Assembly (NCBI GenBank): GCA_029216955.1
Contig: JANAVB010015600.1
Coordinates: forward strand, 38,152,039-38,216,038
Source of the DNA: Iris pallida
Lineage: Eukaryota > Streptophyta > Magnoliopsida > Asparagales > Iridaceae
Length of the DNA: 64,000 nucleotides
Direction of reading: 5' to 3'
Positions 10,862-21,329 of the stretch are shown in pieces. The notes beneath the pieces were generated by a model that worked only from the letters and a program-made list of their open reading frames with translations, had not been told where the DNA came from and did no database searches. The translations under genes were made by a program, and so were the position numbers. Position 1 is the first letter of the stretch; the number at the start of each line of letters is the position of its first letter.

Positions 10862-11539
10862 GGTATATCAAAACTGTAATAAGATAAGGCAAGAGAATAG
10901 TGTATAACATGTACGAAAATCTGGAACTGCTATATATATAAGTTTAGCACTAGTTTCAACATGCGATCGGCTTAGAACATGATACAATGTTTGGCCTGGC
11001 TAATCATACGTAAGTATATGATTAACACTATACAATGAGGAAACAATGGTGATACAATTATGATACAATATAATACTGTAGGGTATTGATCACATATCTA
11101 TTCTAACACCCCCATTCCTGACTAATATAGTGGATCCAGTCATGACACGTCATGACACACATTCTCTGGAAAGTAGCGCTCCTTCACAGGAATCGTGTCT
11201 ATACAATGAACAAGGAAAACAAGGAAGTCTTGCACAAGGCATACCATATATAAGAGGAATAATATCTTATGACAGGATCCAGACAAATACCAATCCGTGT
11301 GAACAATGTGTCAAGAGAACAAGGATATCTACACTAAATACTAGAAACAAAGACGATATCATAAAATAGAAATATTACCAGAGAATGTACTCGCCTGTCA
11401 CCCTGAATGACTGATATGAATAGATGTCCGAACTAGTGTCACAGAGTCCTATTTAGAGTAAAACAGGTTATGGTGTATTCAAAAATAAGGTAATTAAAGT
11501 GTATGATGCAATCTATATGATTTGTAAGTCAATCTAGAC

Positions 11540-11810
11540 CAAAGTCAACTCTAAGTCAAATCTGGTCAACTGGCTAGGTCAAACTAGGTAAACAAGTCCA
11601 GATTGGTCAAACTAGGAGTCCAACTTAGTTATACTAACACACACCAAGCCAAACTAAGTCATACTAGGTCAATCCTAAGTTAACAAGGTCATGCCATGTC
11701 CAATTAGGTCACACAAAGTCAACTGGGTTAACTAGACCTAACAGAGTCAAACTAGGTCAAAGATAACTCTTGGTCAACATTGAGTCAAGGCTATCTAGGG
11801 TTAGTCAATA
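11540..11810 (-). promoter_or_regulatory. TTGAC-rich block in T1 LTR
   Basis: Many GTCAA (TTGAC on the minus strand) copies occur in tandem-like fashion, matching the W-box-like blocks in T0 and T2. Position within the LTR is conserved: between the promoter and the small ORF. Confidence 0.45.
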
Positions 11811-13993
11811 CAAGTCTAAGGGTCCAAGGGTTCAAAAAGCCTATTGTCAACTATAGGGTTAATCCTTACATTAGGCCTATAAACCATATCACCAAAATAT
11901 AACCTATAAATACAAATATATATAAATACATATATTCATGTATTCCTAGGTTACATACAAACCATAGATGCATACCTCACATGCCTACCCATATGTGTCC
12001 TTTTCGATAACCATTTCCATATTTTACTTCACTAGGACATAAAATCTTATCCACAGAACACTAATTGGGCTGATACACTACTCACATTCCCCCTCTAACT
12101 TGTGTATCCATACAATACTCACAAAAGACTAATCACTCTAAACTAACTCACCTACCAACTCTCTAAACTAACAACTAACCACTAACATATTCACTCATAC
12201 ACACCTTCAATGGGAGGGGAATAATGGGCTGCCCAAAGGGGATGTCAAGTGCCAATAGGGCTGTCTTGTGCAGCCCTTATACTGCTGCTGTTGGCAGCTT
12301 CCTAGCCAGGCCTAGGCAGGGTACCACCCTACTGTCCAAGGGGACAACAGCTCCTATAACCCTGCTGCTGCTCCTGCAGTCTATTCTTCTTCAATTCCTC
12401 CTTCTTCTTCTTCTAACCCCTTCACTCATTCATCTATTCAAACATTCATTCATTCATTCCTTAATCACACTCTCGCTCAACTACATATCTATATACCTAT
12501 ACTCAAAATATACCAAGTTACATTCATAAAACTGAAACTGACAAATATATTCAGATTTGATTTGCCTACAACTAAGCCAAAGGAAACCAATATATATATA
12601 AGTAAACTTTAAAACCAATCCTAATAACTAGTATACTTTTATAAAATAATCCTCTAACAGAATATATGAAGAACAAGTATCAAAATCAAATGGAACTAAT
12701 CTCTGAAACCAAAATACTAGAAACCAAATTTCGAAGCCAAAACTTGAACTTATACCCAAACCATGCACGAAACCCAACTGGAAAATGAAACCCAACTGGA
12801 AACTTATCGAAACTTAACCCAGGTAATGTATTAACTCATTTTGAAATCCTAAATTCGAATTTACCCTTATCAAACATTTTCGAACAGTATTAATAACAGG
12901 TATCAGAAATCCAAATTAAAAACCAAAAACCAATTCAAAAAACCCAAGCAACCATTCGTGTCAGGGGGTATTTCGTGTCGATCCTGGGGTCATGTGTGTG
13001 ACACACAAACATGTCTATGTGTCAACAATGGGTTGAAATCATGTCCAAATAGTGGGGGTCGATACAGTATTTAAAAACAGCACAGAGGCTGCCTCGTGCA
13101 GGTGTGCAAGTCGGGCTAGGATACGACACACGCAACCTTGGGTCTCGTGCACATGTCAGTAGCCAGGTGGTGTGTCAGGGTATGTGTCTAGGTGCCTGAG
13201 TTGTGTCCATGAAGTCGCGTGTCCATGCGCAAAGCGCGTATCAGTGGGGGATTTTTGTGTGTGCAGTGACAGTAGAGAATCGGTGCAGCCTCGATTCCTT
13301 CGCACACAGTCGACGAGGACCCGTAAAATTTTGTGGGTGTGATGTCAGTCACTACGCCCATGTGTACCTAAAGTTTCATGTCAAGACATTACGTGTCGTG
13401 TCCACAATCAGTGTCGAGCAGCAGGGCAGCCGCGCGAGCCCCGTACGGTATCTCGTTCTGCGAGTCCGACCCTGTTTTGGACACGGACACAAGTGTCCTC
13501 GTGTTCAAAGTTGGAGATTATTAATCCCTACCTATAGGGCTACACTACTATGTAACTAGTTTAGAAAATTATCAAAATTCATGTCTATGTGACATTTCAT
13601 CGAATACCCAATTAAATACACCGATACGTGTCCGATACAGACACGAAATGGACACGATTTCCTACCAAACTTGGGCTACACCTAGGGGAATCTTAAATGG
13701 ATGCAGCTATGGAAAGAAATTAGGAATTTATAGGTTTTTTTAGGGTTTTACCTATTGAGGGTGAAACCTCAATGAAAAGAGCCTCGACTCGACGTCTTCC
13801 TTAATTTGCTACGGTTCAAACATCCTCCAACCTTGCTAGCAAGCCTCCATAAGTCTCCTATACTATTGGGGATGATGATGCAATTGATTTGACTCAATTT
13901 GGGCTTAATTTGGATATTATGGAAGAAGATTAGGGAAGAACAAAGTAGGGTTTTAAGAAATTGTAAAAAGAGGCAAAGGCCTTCTTAAGGATG

Positions 13994-14001
13994 CTTTATA
14001 G
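13994..14001 (-). promoter_or_regulatory. TATA box of T1 5' LTR
   Basis: CTATAAAGC on the minus strand, about 550 bp into the LTR and just downstream of the 531-bp block, followed by an A/C-rich leader-like sequence. The truncated 3' LTR lacks this site. Confidence 0.55.
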
Positions 14002-14552
14002 AAAGGGGGGCACTTGATGGCTGGTCATCTAAGGGAATTAGGGTTTGTTTAGGTATAGATGAGTGGCCAAGATCATTCTACCCAATTTCAAGCCTTCCTA
14101 TTGGTTCTAGGCTTTCTTTTTACAAATATCCTAAGAAAAAAATACCCTACTTATAAATTTCTAGATATTACTAACCTTGGCACTTAGTAGGAATGTTCTA
14201 ACCATGATCCTAACCTCATGACTAATCTAGATTAGGTTAAACTTCTAGGTTAAGGCTTAACTAAAAGATTAGCACAATATTTAATTAATCAAAATAACAA
14301 TTTCACAAAATTGTCAAAATGACCAAAATACCCTTAGGCAAAATAGTTGTAATTAGTCATCCTAATCACATGACTAGGCTCCCTTGGTCATGGTTAGTCT
14401 CTAGGCTTAGCCAAACTCTAGGGTTACACTAGTCAATCATCAAAATCATAAGTCATGGTTTTAAATAGTTTTAAATTAACTAAAAATTACCAAAATTATG
14501 GAAAACTAAGAAATGACAAAATTATCCTTGATTTTGAAAATAGGTAGTTACA

Positions 14553-14806
14553 CCCCGTATCCGATTTTAACATGAAATGTGTCCAAATCCAGTTCAGTCA
14601 TAGAAATTATTAATCTATAAATAATTAGCTACAAAAGCATGTAATTAGTTTGGAAACTTGTTAACATTAATTCCTATGTGGGATTTCGCCAAACACTTTA
14701 CACTACACTCCGATACGCCTCTGATACGCATACCAAATGGATTTGATTTGAACCCAAACTTGGCCTAGGGCTAGGGGGACCCTAAATGAATGCATCTATG
14801 GAAAGA
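14553..14806 (-). repeat. T4: fragment of a T1-like LTR
   Basis: This stretch resembles the middle of the T1 LTR (about 13440-13720) and T2 (about 46840-47110), including the blocks GATACGC...GATACG, CAAATGGAT and CTAGGGGGACCCTAAATG. It abuts the start of T1, so T1 probably inserted into an older copy of its own family. No matching target duplication was found. Confidence 0.6.
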
Positions 14807-15677
14807 AATCATAATGGGGAATGACTCCCTCTTGATTGCCACCGTTACTTGGAGAATTTTAAGGGGTCTTTTATTGGTCTAAGACTTAGTCGAATGAACC
14901 CATTTAATGAGGTTCATTGTGCTGAGTCTTAGGTTCATCCCATTAAAGTAGAAATTTTGACCGATGGCCCCGTGGCCTATGTCTTGGACCACTCTCGTCA
15001 AATATAAAGGGGGAGTTTCTTTCTAAGAGTCACGTCTTCATTTTTTTTGTACTTCAACACCATGCTGGATCCAGACTTAGCTTCGAGCGGCCGTTGGCCT
15101 TACCTAAGTCAGATTTTGGTTGAGGATTCCTTCGTTCAAAGGAACTGTGCCTTCATAGAAGAACTACTGATGAGCTTTGGGATGTGCTGGAATACTTCTC
15201 ATGGGGAGTTTAAACCTGAGCGACAGCTTGGAGGTCTTGGAGGTTCTGACGACCGAGTTTGGTCTAGTTACCAATATGAAGTATCGTGGATTGTGCTCTG
15301 CCCTGCTCATTGGCGGCTGCGCGCTTCCGTTATGCTGGAAGAGCCCCAGAAGCTAATACACTTTTGAAAAGGGCCTCATGACGTGCTGTAGAATAAATTC
15401 TTGCTTAGGCCAATTGCTACTTCAGGAAGAGCTACATATCTGAGAAGGGGGCACTGTGGTGACAGGCTCTGATGGGGACTGTATTCACATCTTCTATCCA
15501 CAGTCCCTCCTCTCATGACGATTACACTGTGAAGATGAACCCTAGCATAGATTCGTAGAAGTTTTTAGTTCAGCATATGTAATCATAAATACTTTGCAAC
15601 ATATCCTTGTAATTAGGAAGTCTTCTTTTATGTAATCGTGGAAAATCTGTAATAGACTCTTGTAGCCATGATTTAAC
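14807..15677. other. Unassigned segment between T4 and the G2 3' LTR
   Basis: No domain recognised. It holds an inverted repeat (14879-14900 with 14911-14932), a TATA-like AATATAAAG near 15001, an open frame at 15047-15367 (+, 106 codons) without recognisable motif, and a purine tract GAGAAGGGGGCAC near 15443 followed by TGTGGTGACAGG. The purine tract plus TG could be the 3' end of an LTR element cut by the G2 LTR at 15678, but no partner LTR is in the window. Confidence 0.35.
14879..14932. repeat. Imperfect inverted repeat, 22-nt arms
   Basis: Left arm 14879-14900 (CTAAGACTTAG...AATGAACC) and right arm 14911-14932 (GGTTCATT...GAGTCTTAG) pair with four or five mismatches around a 10-nt loop. 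Confidence 0.5.
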
Positions 15678-15975
15678 TGTTTGTCATTGTTTATCGCAGA
15701 ACAGAACAGTTTTATAGGAGGACTAAACTTTAACTCATAATTACAAACTCATTTGTACAAAAGAGAGCCTAGGAACAAAATCTAGAAAAAGCAATCTAAG
15801 TACAATTGTTTAGTTTTGATTCTGGAGGGTGACAGTAGAGGCTCGAAAAAGTGCTATCAACTCTGCCTTACTTCTTAGACGATCGAACGCAACCTCGGCT
15901 CCGGTGAAGAAATGCTCTCTCTCTGCCTGGGTGTGTATATCTCTCTGTGTGTCTCTGTATGGGAATAACACCTTG

Positions 15976-15986
15976 TTATTTATAGG
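15976..15986 (-). promoter_or_regulatory. Main TATA box of G2 3' LTR
   Basis: CCTATAAATAA on the minus strand, followed by CAAGGTG and a leader ending GCATTTCTTCACCGGAGCC. This region aligns with the TATA/leader of the G1 LTR (20926-20935), so it is the ancestral LTR promoter. Confidence 0.7.
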
Positions 15987-16170
15987 AATTCATGAGTAAT
16001 AGAATGTATGGCCACGTGGCTAATTTTGGGCCACATCCTTGTAACCGTGCCTCGAAAAGTGGGCAGCTCGAGATTGGTTAAGATTGATCATGATCTGTTT
16101 GTTGCACTAAATCCGAACTGTTAAGACTTGGTTAATTTCTGCCACGCGTCTCAACTGCTACTCTGTGGCG

Positions 16171-16460
16171 AGCCGCATGAATGATGCATCCTGGCTGAGC
16201 CGTATGAAGGACTGTCCCATAGTCGAGCCGCATGAAAGATGTATCCTGGCTGAGCCGTATAAATTATTGTGCCATAGCCGAGCCACATAAAGAGTGTCTC
16301 ATGACCGGGCCGCATGAAGGTTATCTCATAACCGAGCCGCATGAAGGACGTCTCATAACTGAGCCGCATAAGAGTTGTCTCATGACCGAGCCACATATGA
16401 GTGGCCTCATGACCGAGCCACATGTGAGTGGTCTCATGACTGAGCCGTATGAAGGTCGCA
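16171..16460 (-). repeat. 27-bp tandem repeat with GAGCCGCATGAA core (G2 3' LTR)
   Basis: About eleven units of 27-28 bp, each beginning GAGCCGCATGA or a one- or two-base variant, with a variable tail such as TGTCTCATGACC. Open frames across it (88 and 130 codons) only reflect the 27-bp period and are not credible genes. Confidence 0.85.
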
Positions 16461-16744
16461 TATGCGATCCTATAAAGAATATTCTTTGGAATTTGTGAAC
16501 TATGCCATATATCATGATAATTTTCTTGTCTTCTTAGGAGCATGTCACGTCTTGTCTTTATGTCAAAGCCATCATCTCAGTCAGAGCTGTCGTCTTTATG
16601 TCAGAGTAATTATGGCCAGCTGTTTAGGCTGATTTCGAATCGTATAAGGTTCTATGCTATTTGTGGGCCGCATGAAGATTTCTGAGCCGCATGAAGCTTT
16701 CTGGATTTTTGAGCCGTATGGGGCTTCCTGGGTTTTGAGCCACA

Positions 16745-17335
16745 TAGAGAATCCCCTTCTTTTCTTACGCTTGTGAATGCTCACATCTCGTAAGTCAAGG
16801 ACATCTCGATTAACCTTTGCACCCGCTTTATGGGCCCGAAAATCCCGAGCACACGAATGCGTAGGTATCATATTTGCTCCCTGATACGGGGCTAGTAAAA
16901 GCACTTGCCCTCGATCAATGTTGGGAGACTCTTGAGAACCACCCTGTCCGTTTACCGTCGGGGGTTGGACACGGCAGTCCGATACAACTTTCCATCAGAG
17001 GCCCGCTTAACAGTTAGCGGGACTCTCTGATGGTTGGTAGTTGGGACAGCTGACTGAGCTCGACGAGCCTGCGCTGTCCTAGACTTCTTCGCTCTAGCGC
17101 CCGAGGGTGCGTAGTAGGAAGAGTCCAAGTTGGAGAACCACCATGTCCGTTTGTCGCCGGGAGCTGGACACGGGCGGTCCTATACAACTTTCCATCGGAG
17201 GCCCGCTTAACAGTTAGCGGGACTCTCTGACGGTCAGTTGTTGGGACAGCTGACTGAGCTCGACGAGCCCGTGCTGTCCTAGACTTCTTCGACTTAGCAC
17301 CCGAAGGTGCGAAGTAGGAAGAGTCCAAGTTGGAA
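16745..17335 (-). pseudogene. Gag-derived sequence inside the G2 3' LTR, first part in two tandem copies
   Basis: On the minus strand two ~200-bp copies (17335-17133 and about 17135-16934) encode the same peptide type (YFAPSGAKSKKSRTARARR, then SAVPTTD, VKRASDGKLYRTARVQ) as the G2 internal gag at 36170-35950 and G1 gag at 22050-22230. The second copy continues ~190 bp further into gag-like sequence. The shared LTR at 38055-38640 carries the same arrangement, so it existed before the last replication. It lies just downstream of a TATA box at 17382-17392, but there is no ATG start in frame and the frame is not maintained throughout. Confidence 0.8.
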
Positions 17336-17461
17336 GAAGGGAAAGGAAGTTGGTACCCTTTTCAAAGGAGACAAGGGGGCTCTATTTATAGAATGGAGTG
17401 AGCCCTTTCTTCTTCTCCTTTCTGATGTGGGGCTAAAAGAAATATTTTCCATGCTTCTACA

Positions 17462-17480
17462 AGACCCCCTTCAAAGTTTT
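17462..17480 (-). other. G2 polypurine tract
   Basis: Minus strand: AACTTTGAAGGGGGTCT, immediately followed by the LTR start TGTAGAAGC. The same tract precedes the G1 3' LTR (33631-33643) and the shared LTR (38771-38787). Confidence 0.85.
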
Positions 17481-19089
17481 TAAATTGCAAATTTGGAATA
17501 CTTTGAATAAGAAGCATGGAAAGTAGATTTATTTTGGTGTGACAATCCTATCAGAGGTAGCATGGACGTGATAGGTTTGGGTACTTTCGCTGGGGATTTT
17601 GTATAGACTTTTCATCCTTGGCGTACCTTGGTTTTAGGTACGAATAATAAGTTGAGAGAAGGAACCATCATATTTACAAAGAGGTGGCGAGAACAAGGTA
17701 AATATGGGGTTGATGGTAATGAGGACGTGGTGGGATGGTAATAAGGACTTGGTGGGAGTAGACTGATCAGTTGAGGATACATAGAACAACTTAGAGGTAA
17801 TATGGACGTGGAAGTTCTACGTAACGAGTAATGAATGCCACGGAACAACTGGGTTCCAGAAACATATGATTGTAAAAAAAAGGTACATGTACTAGAGGAC
17901 CTAATACAGCATTTGTGGTCAACACTGGACATTTGTGGACCTAATATCCTTTTTGTGTACTGGCAGTACGAGTACGAATAATAAGTGGAGAGAAAACCAA
18001 CATATTTACTCAGAGGTAATGAGGACGTGGTAAATATGGGTCTAAAGTAGAGCCTTCCTACTCAGAGGTAATGAGGACGTGGTATGAGTGGGCCTAATGA
18101 GGATACACAGAACAACTCAGAGGTGCTATCAAGGTGAAAGTTCTCTGTATTGGGTGGTTTGTTTGTGATGGACGGGAAAACAACTCAGAGGTAATATAGA
18201 CGTGTCCCGTTGGAGAATTTTGTGGACCTATTACCCTTTTTGTGCACTGGTAGTGCGAGTAATAGATTCGAATGATATTTTGTGGATCTACTACTCATTG
18301 GTACACCAGTGGTATAATAGATTAGGATAATTTTTATGGACTTATTACCAATTTTGTATACTGGCAATGCGAGTACTGATAACAAGTGGAGAAAAAACCA
18401 ACATATTTACTCAGAGGTAATGAGGACGTGGTAAATATGGGTCTAAAGTAGAACCTTCCTACTCAGAAGTAATGAGGACATGGTAGGAGTAGGCCAAATG
18501 GGGATACACAGAATAACTCAGAGGTGTTATCAACGTAGAAGTTCTATGTATTGGGTGATTTGTTTGTGATGGACGGAAAAACAACTCAGAGGTAATATGG
18601 ACATGGTTGTTTTTCTCGTTGGTGAATTTTGTGGACCTATTGCCCTTTTGTGTATATGGAAATGCGAGCAAATAGATTCGAATGATATTTTGTGGACCTA
18701 CTACTCTTTGGTACACCGATGGTACGAGTAATAGATTAGGATAACTTTCATGGACCTATTATCCTTCTGCGTACTGGTGGTGCAGGTAATAGATTAGGAT
18801 AACTTTCATGGACCTATTACCCTTCTGCGCACTGGTGGTGCGGGTAATAGATTAGGATGAGATTCCGGTGGGGAAAAGCATTTAGGGTGAAAGTTCTGAG
18901 GTATGATCATACATGACTTGCTATCCAGGAGATGCGATATGAATCCACTCGGAGCGGTCAGAGAGTAAATTCAGCGGTACCTGAGGGTACATAACTCAAC
19001 AATCTGGGAGAGTTGGGGTCAGAGTGTAAGTTCAGCGGTACCAGAGGGTACATAACTCACAATCTGAGAGATAGTTGGAAGATATTGTT
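17481..19089 (-). repeat. G2 3' non-coding region with dispersed repeats
   Basis: No coding sequence. It holds at least eight copies of a ~24-bp motif (TACTCAGAGGTAATGAGG followed by ACGTGG, minus-strand complement CCACGTCCTCATTACC...), several copies of a GTGGACCTATTACCC-type unit (18220-18850), and two copies of the 33-nt hairpin unit seen in G1 (about 18970-19065). The same repeats occur between pol and the antisense gene in G1 (27203-28165), showing the family relation. Confidence 0.75.
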
Positions 19090-19927
19090 TAGTCATAATT
19101 TTTCTTGAGGAACTTGTCTTTGTTGTTGTTGTTGTTGGTATTAGGACGTTTGCTCTTATCCTCTCCATCCGAGATATGCAGCCCCAGTTGGCGAGCCTTC
19201 TTCAATTTTGTTTCTGTGCTAGTGGCGCTGATGATGAAGGCCTTCTAGTCTTTAAATTGATCTTCGCCCATCCAGAGGCTGATTGTGGGGAGCAGCCTCT
19301 TTTGGCAGATCCCAATTAAAGAAGAGTCCGGGTTACTGGAGGGCACTTTCATCGCGGTTTGGTGAAACCGCTCAATATAGTTCCTTGTCAACTCTTTTTC
19401 TTCTTGGACAACGTCCATGAGGGTTGACATTATCACATCTTGTCCCACCTCGTAGAACCTTTCCAGGAACATATGTTTAAAGCCGACAAAGGAACGGATG
19501 CAGTTATCCGGTAAGTTGCGATACCAATCAAATGCGACCCTCTCTAATGCCCCAATAAACAATCTCGTGAGGATGGCGTCGTCATGCGGCAGATGGTCTA
19601 TTGTTACTTTGAAGTAGGTCATGTACCGGCTTGCAGAGGTCTTTCCGTCATATGGATTGATATTGAATGGCTTGTACCACGGAGGAAAGGGGACATCTCT
19701 CCATGCAGCGGGATACGGCGGTCATATCCTGAGGTCTTGAGAGGTTTCTCGGGCATGAAACATTGTACGGAGCTCCTGGACCTCTCTTCATGCCTCCCTA
19801 GCCTCTTCTGCAGCAGTGGGAGCCGATACTCTGGGTGGATTATCGCCCGGGGTTGGTGCGGTCATGTTTGAGTTCGCATTGGCGGCGGGACCCAAGCTTG
19901 TTTGACCAGGTGTCTTTGCTTGTAGAG
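19090..19927 (-). pseudogene. gag: G2 gag core domain (3' side of G1 insertion)
   Basis: The minus strand reads on from the CTGGT duplication. A Pro/Thr-rich linker, then PPYPAAWRDVPFP and FNINPYDGKTSASRYMTYF, then the gag core (DHLPHDDAILTRLFIGAL, FDWYRNLP, FLERFYEVGQDV, RNYIERFHQTAMKVP), typical of plant Ty3/gypsy gag near the capsid region. Two in-frame stops precede the core and one follows (19245). After about 19090 the sequence passes into repeats, so the zinc knuckle, protease and all of pol are deleted. In a working element this protein would form the capsid. Confidence 0.85.
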
Positions 19928-19932
19928 CTGGT
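19928..19932 (+). repeat. Left target-site duplication of G1 (CTGGT)
   Basis: CTGGT directly precedes the G1 5' LTR and recurs directly after its 3' LTR at 35005-35009. Five bp is the usual length for Ty3/gypsy integrase. Confidence 0.93.
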
Positions 19933-20267
19933 TGTAGAAGCATAGAAAAGAATAAAGAAATACCTATGCGGCTCCAACAGAAGGATCCCCATGTGGCTCA
20001 GGATCCCTATGCGGCTCAGAATTCCATGCGGCTCAGGGGTCCATGCGGCTCGGATAGATCCATGCGGCTCAGAAAGAAGCCACATGGCCTTCAACAGTTC
20101 TTCTCTACATTTGGCTGTATTTAATGCTCTGGCGGCTGCTCTGACAAATAACATCCATGACAGCTCTGACATAAAGACGCAATAATGACTGACAGGATGG
20201 CGTGTTCATGGAAAAGAGGAGAAAATCTCCTTACAGCTAGCAAAATCCAATAAGTCCCGAGGCCACT

Positions 20268-20540
20268 CCATGCGGCCGCTCACTTCATGCGGCTGCCCAT
20301 CTGCATGCGGCTGCCTATCCCCATGCGGCTGCCTATTTGCCTGCGGCTGCCTATTTGCGTGCGGCTGCCCATCTGCAGGCGGCTGCCTATTCCCATGCGG
20401 CTGCCCATCTGTATGCGGCTGCCTATCCCCATGCGGCTGTCCCTCTGCACGCGGCTGCCTATCCTCATGCGGCTGTCCCTCTGCATGCGACTGCCTATCC
20501 TCATTCGGCTGTCCATCCACGTGCGGCTGCAGGTTTTATG
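20268..20540 (+). repeat. 18-bp tandem repeat with ATGCGGCTGCC core (G1 5' LTR)
   Basis: About fifteen units of 18 bp: ATGCGGCTGCC plus CATCTGC, TATCCCC, TATTTGC or similar. All six frames are open or nearly so because the unit is a multiple of three; the resulting six-residue repeats are not evidence of a protein. The 3' LTR carries a shorter version (about 33985-34205). Confidence 0.9.
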
Positions 20541-20925
20541 CGGCTGAAAGAACCCTCCCATATGCGGCTCGACCAGGACGGTCCAGTTGAGACACGTGAC
20601 ACTCTTCGCTACAATTGAGACACGTGGCAGTCTTATCTTTCCTAGAATCATGGGTGCTAACAAATCCTAACAAAATTAGATTTGTTGCAATCGTCATAAT
20701 TGCCCTGATCAAATCAAATCAAGGAAATTGGACACGTGGCAGGCTATCACAAATCATGAAGATTCATGGCAATCAACATTTATCGTCCGCAGAGATTTGA
20801 TGCAATCCACATTAATTACCTAAATTTTCTACAATCAGAATTAATGGCCCAGATTCGTTTGATCCTTAACCGCCGACTTATCAAGGAGACAATCATTGTA
20901 AACCCTAATGATCACACCCCCACTT

Positions 20926-20935
20926 CTATAAATAG
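20926..20935 (+). promoter_or_regulatory. TATA box of G1 5' LTR
   Basis: CTATAAATAG, 400 bp before the LTR end, conserved at 34601-34610 in the 3' LTR. Transcription should start about 30 bp downstream. Confidence 0.75.
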
Positions 20936-21329
20936 CAAGGTGCCTTTCCTTTGCAAAGGAGATGATTTCTGGAGACCTGGAGAGCGGAAGAATTCAGGAG
21001 AGGAGAGCAGAAAAAAGAGAGAGAGAGCACTACATGGACATCCAGAGATCCAGCAACTGAAGACGAAAGGGAGTCTCCCCACACGTCCAAGAGCATTTCT
21101 TCACCAGAGCCAAGGCTGCATCCGGTCGTCCGAGGAGTAAGACAGAGCTGCCGTCGCTTTCCCGAGCCTCTACCGTCACCCCCAGAATCTAAAATAAACA
21201 ATTATACTTAGATTGATGTACCTAGGTTCGTCTCTAGGCTTTCTTTGTACAAGCGAGTTTGTATTATGAAGTAAAAGTCCAGTCCTCCAATATAATTGTT
21301 CTGTTCTTTTATAATTTATGGCAAACACG

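Larger units (their letters stand above)
10231..14552 (-). repeat. T1 5' LTR, about 4.3 kb, chromovirus-like
   Basis: In LTR orientation it starts TGTAACTACC at 14552, has a TATA box near 14000, runs through a GTGTCC/GACACG-rich stretch (about 12950-13700), a TTGAC-rich block (about 11540-11810) and a small ORF (10610-10861), and ends with GTGTCGTGACACA at 10231. The same order occurs in T2 (44271-47741), which supports treating the whole stretch as one LTR. LTRs of 3-5 kb are known in Tekay/Del-type elements. The exact left end (10231 or 10233) is uncertain because TG occurs twice. Confidence 0.7.
15678..17461 (-). repeat. G2 3' LTR (1784 bp)
   Basis: Near-identical in structure to 36958-38770. 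On the minus strand it starts TGTAGAAGCATGG at 17461 and ends AATGACAAACA at 15678. It contains two TATA boxes (about 17387 and 15981), two tandem gag-like copies, a 27-bp AGCCGCAT repeat array and a short U5. The start and end match the G1 LTRs, but the middle is different. The left flank is TTAAC (15673-15677). Confidence 0.9.
19933..21327 (+). repeat. G1 5' LTR (1395 bp)
   Basis: Starts TGTAGAAGCATAG, ends TTATGGCAAACA. It contains a 5' block of ATGCGGCTC-type motifs (19966-20095), an 18-bp tandem array (20268-20540), and a TATA box CTATAAATAG at 20926-20935 followed by a purine-rich leader. It matches 33644-35004 throughout. Confidence 0.95.

Noticed and set aside
12360..12520. Coding region 12224-12529 with CT-rich sequence
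   Set aside because: Simple-sequence tract (CTT/CTG runs, CATT repeats) inside the T1 LTR.
9049..14552. Element with complete 531-bp LTRs
   Set aside because: No PBS next to 14022, TATA box lies outside the 531-bp block, and comparison with T2 shows that LTR sequence continues for kilobases. Kept as an alternative.
15047..15367. Protein-coding gene of 106 codons
   Set aside because: No recognised motif, no splice or poly(A) context, and the surrounding DNA looks like LTR-element debris. Described under the unassigned segment instead.
16151..16543. Frames of 88 and 130 codons over the 27-bp array in the G2 LTR (also 37512-37940)
   Set aside because: Low-complexity products of a period divisible by three.
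20268..20540. CRISPR-like array of short repeats
   Set aside because: Repeats are directly adjacent 18-bp units without unique spacers, in a plant LTR; no cas genes.
20206..20663. Open frames in several frames of the G1 LTR array, with six-residue repeats such as HADGQP or RLPIPM
   Set aside because: The 18-bp unit keeps all frames open by period alone; no start context or domain, and the same array is inside an LTR.
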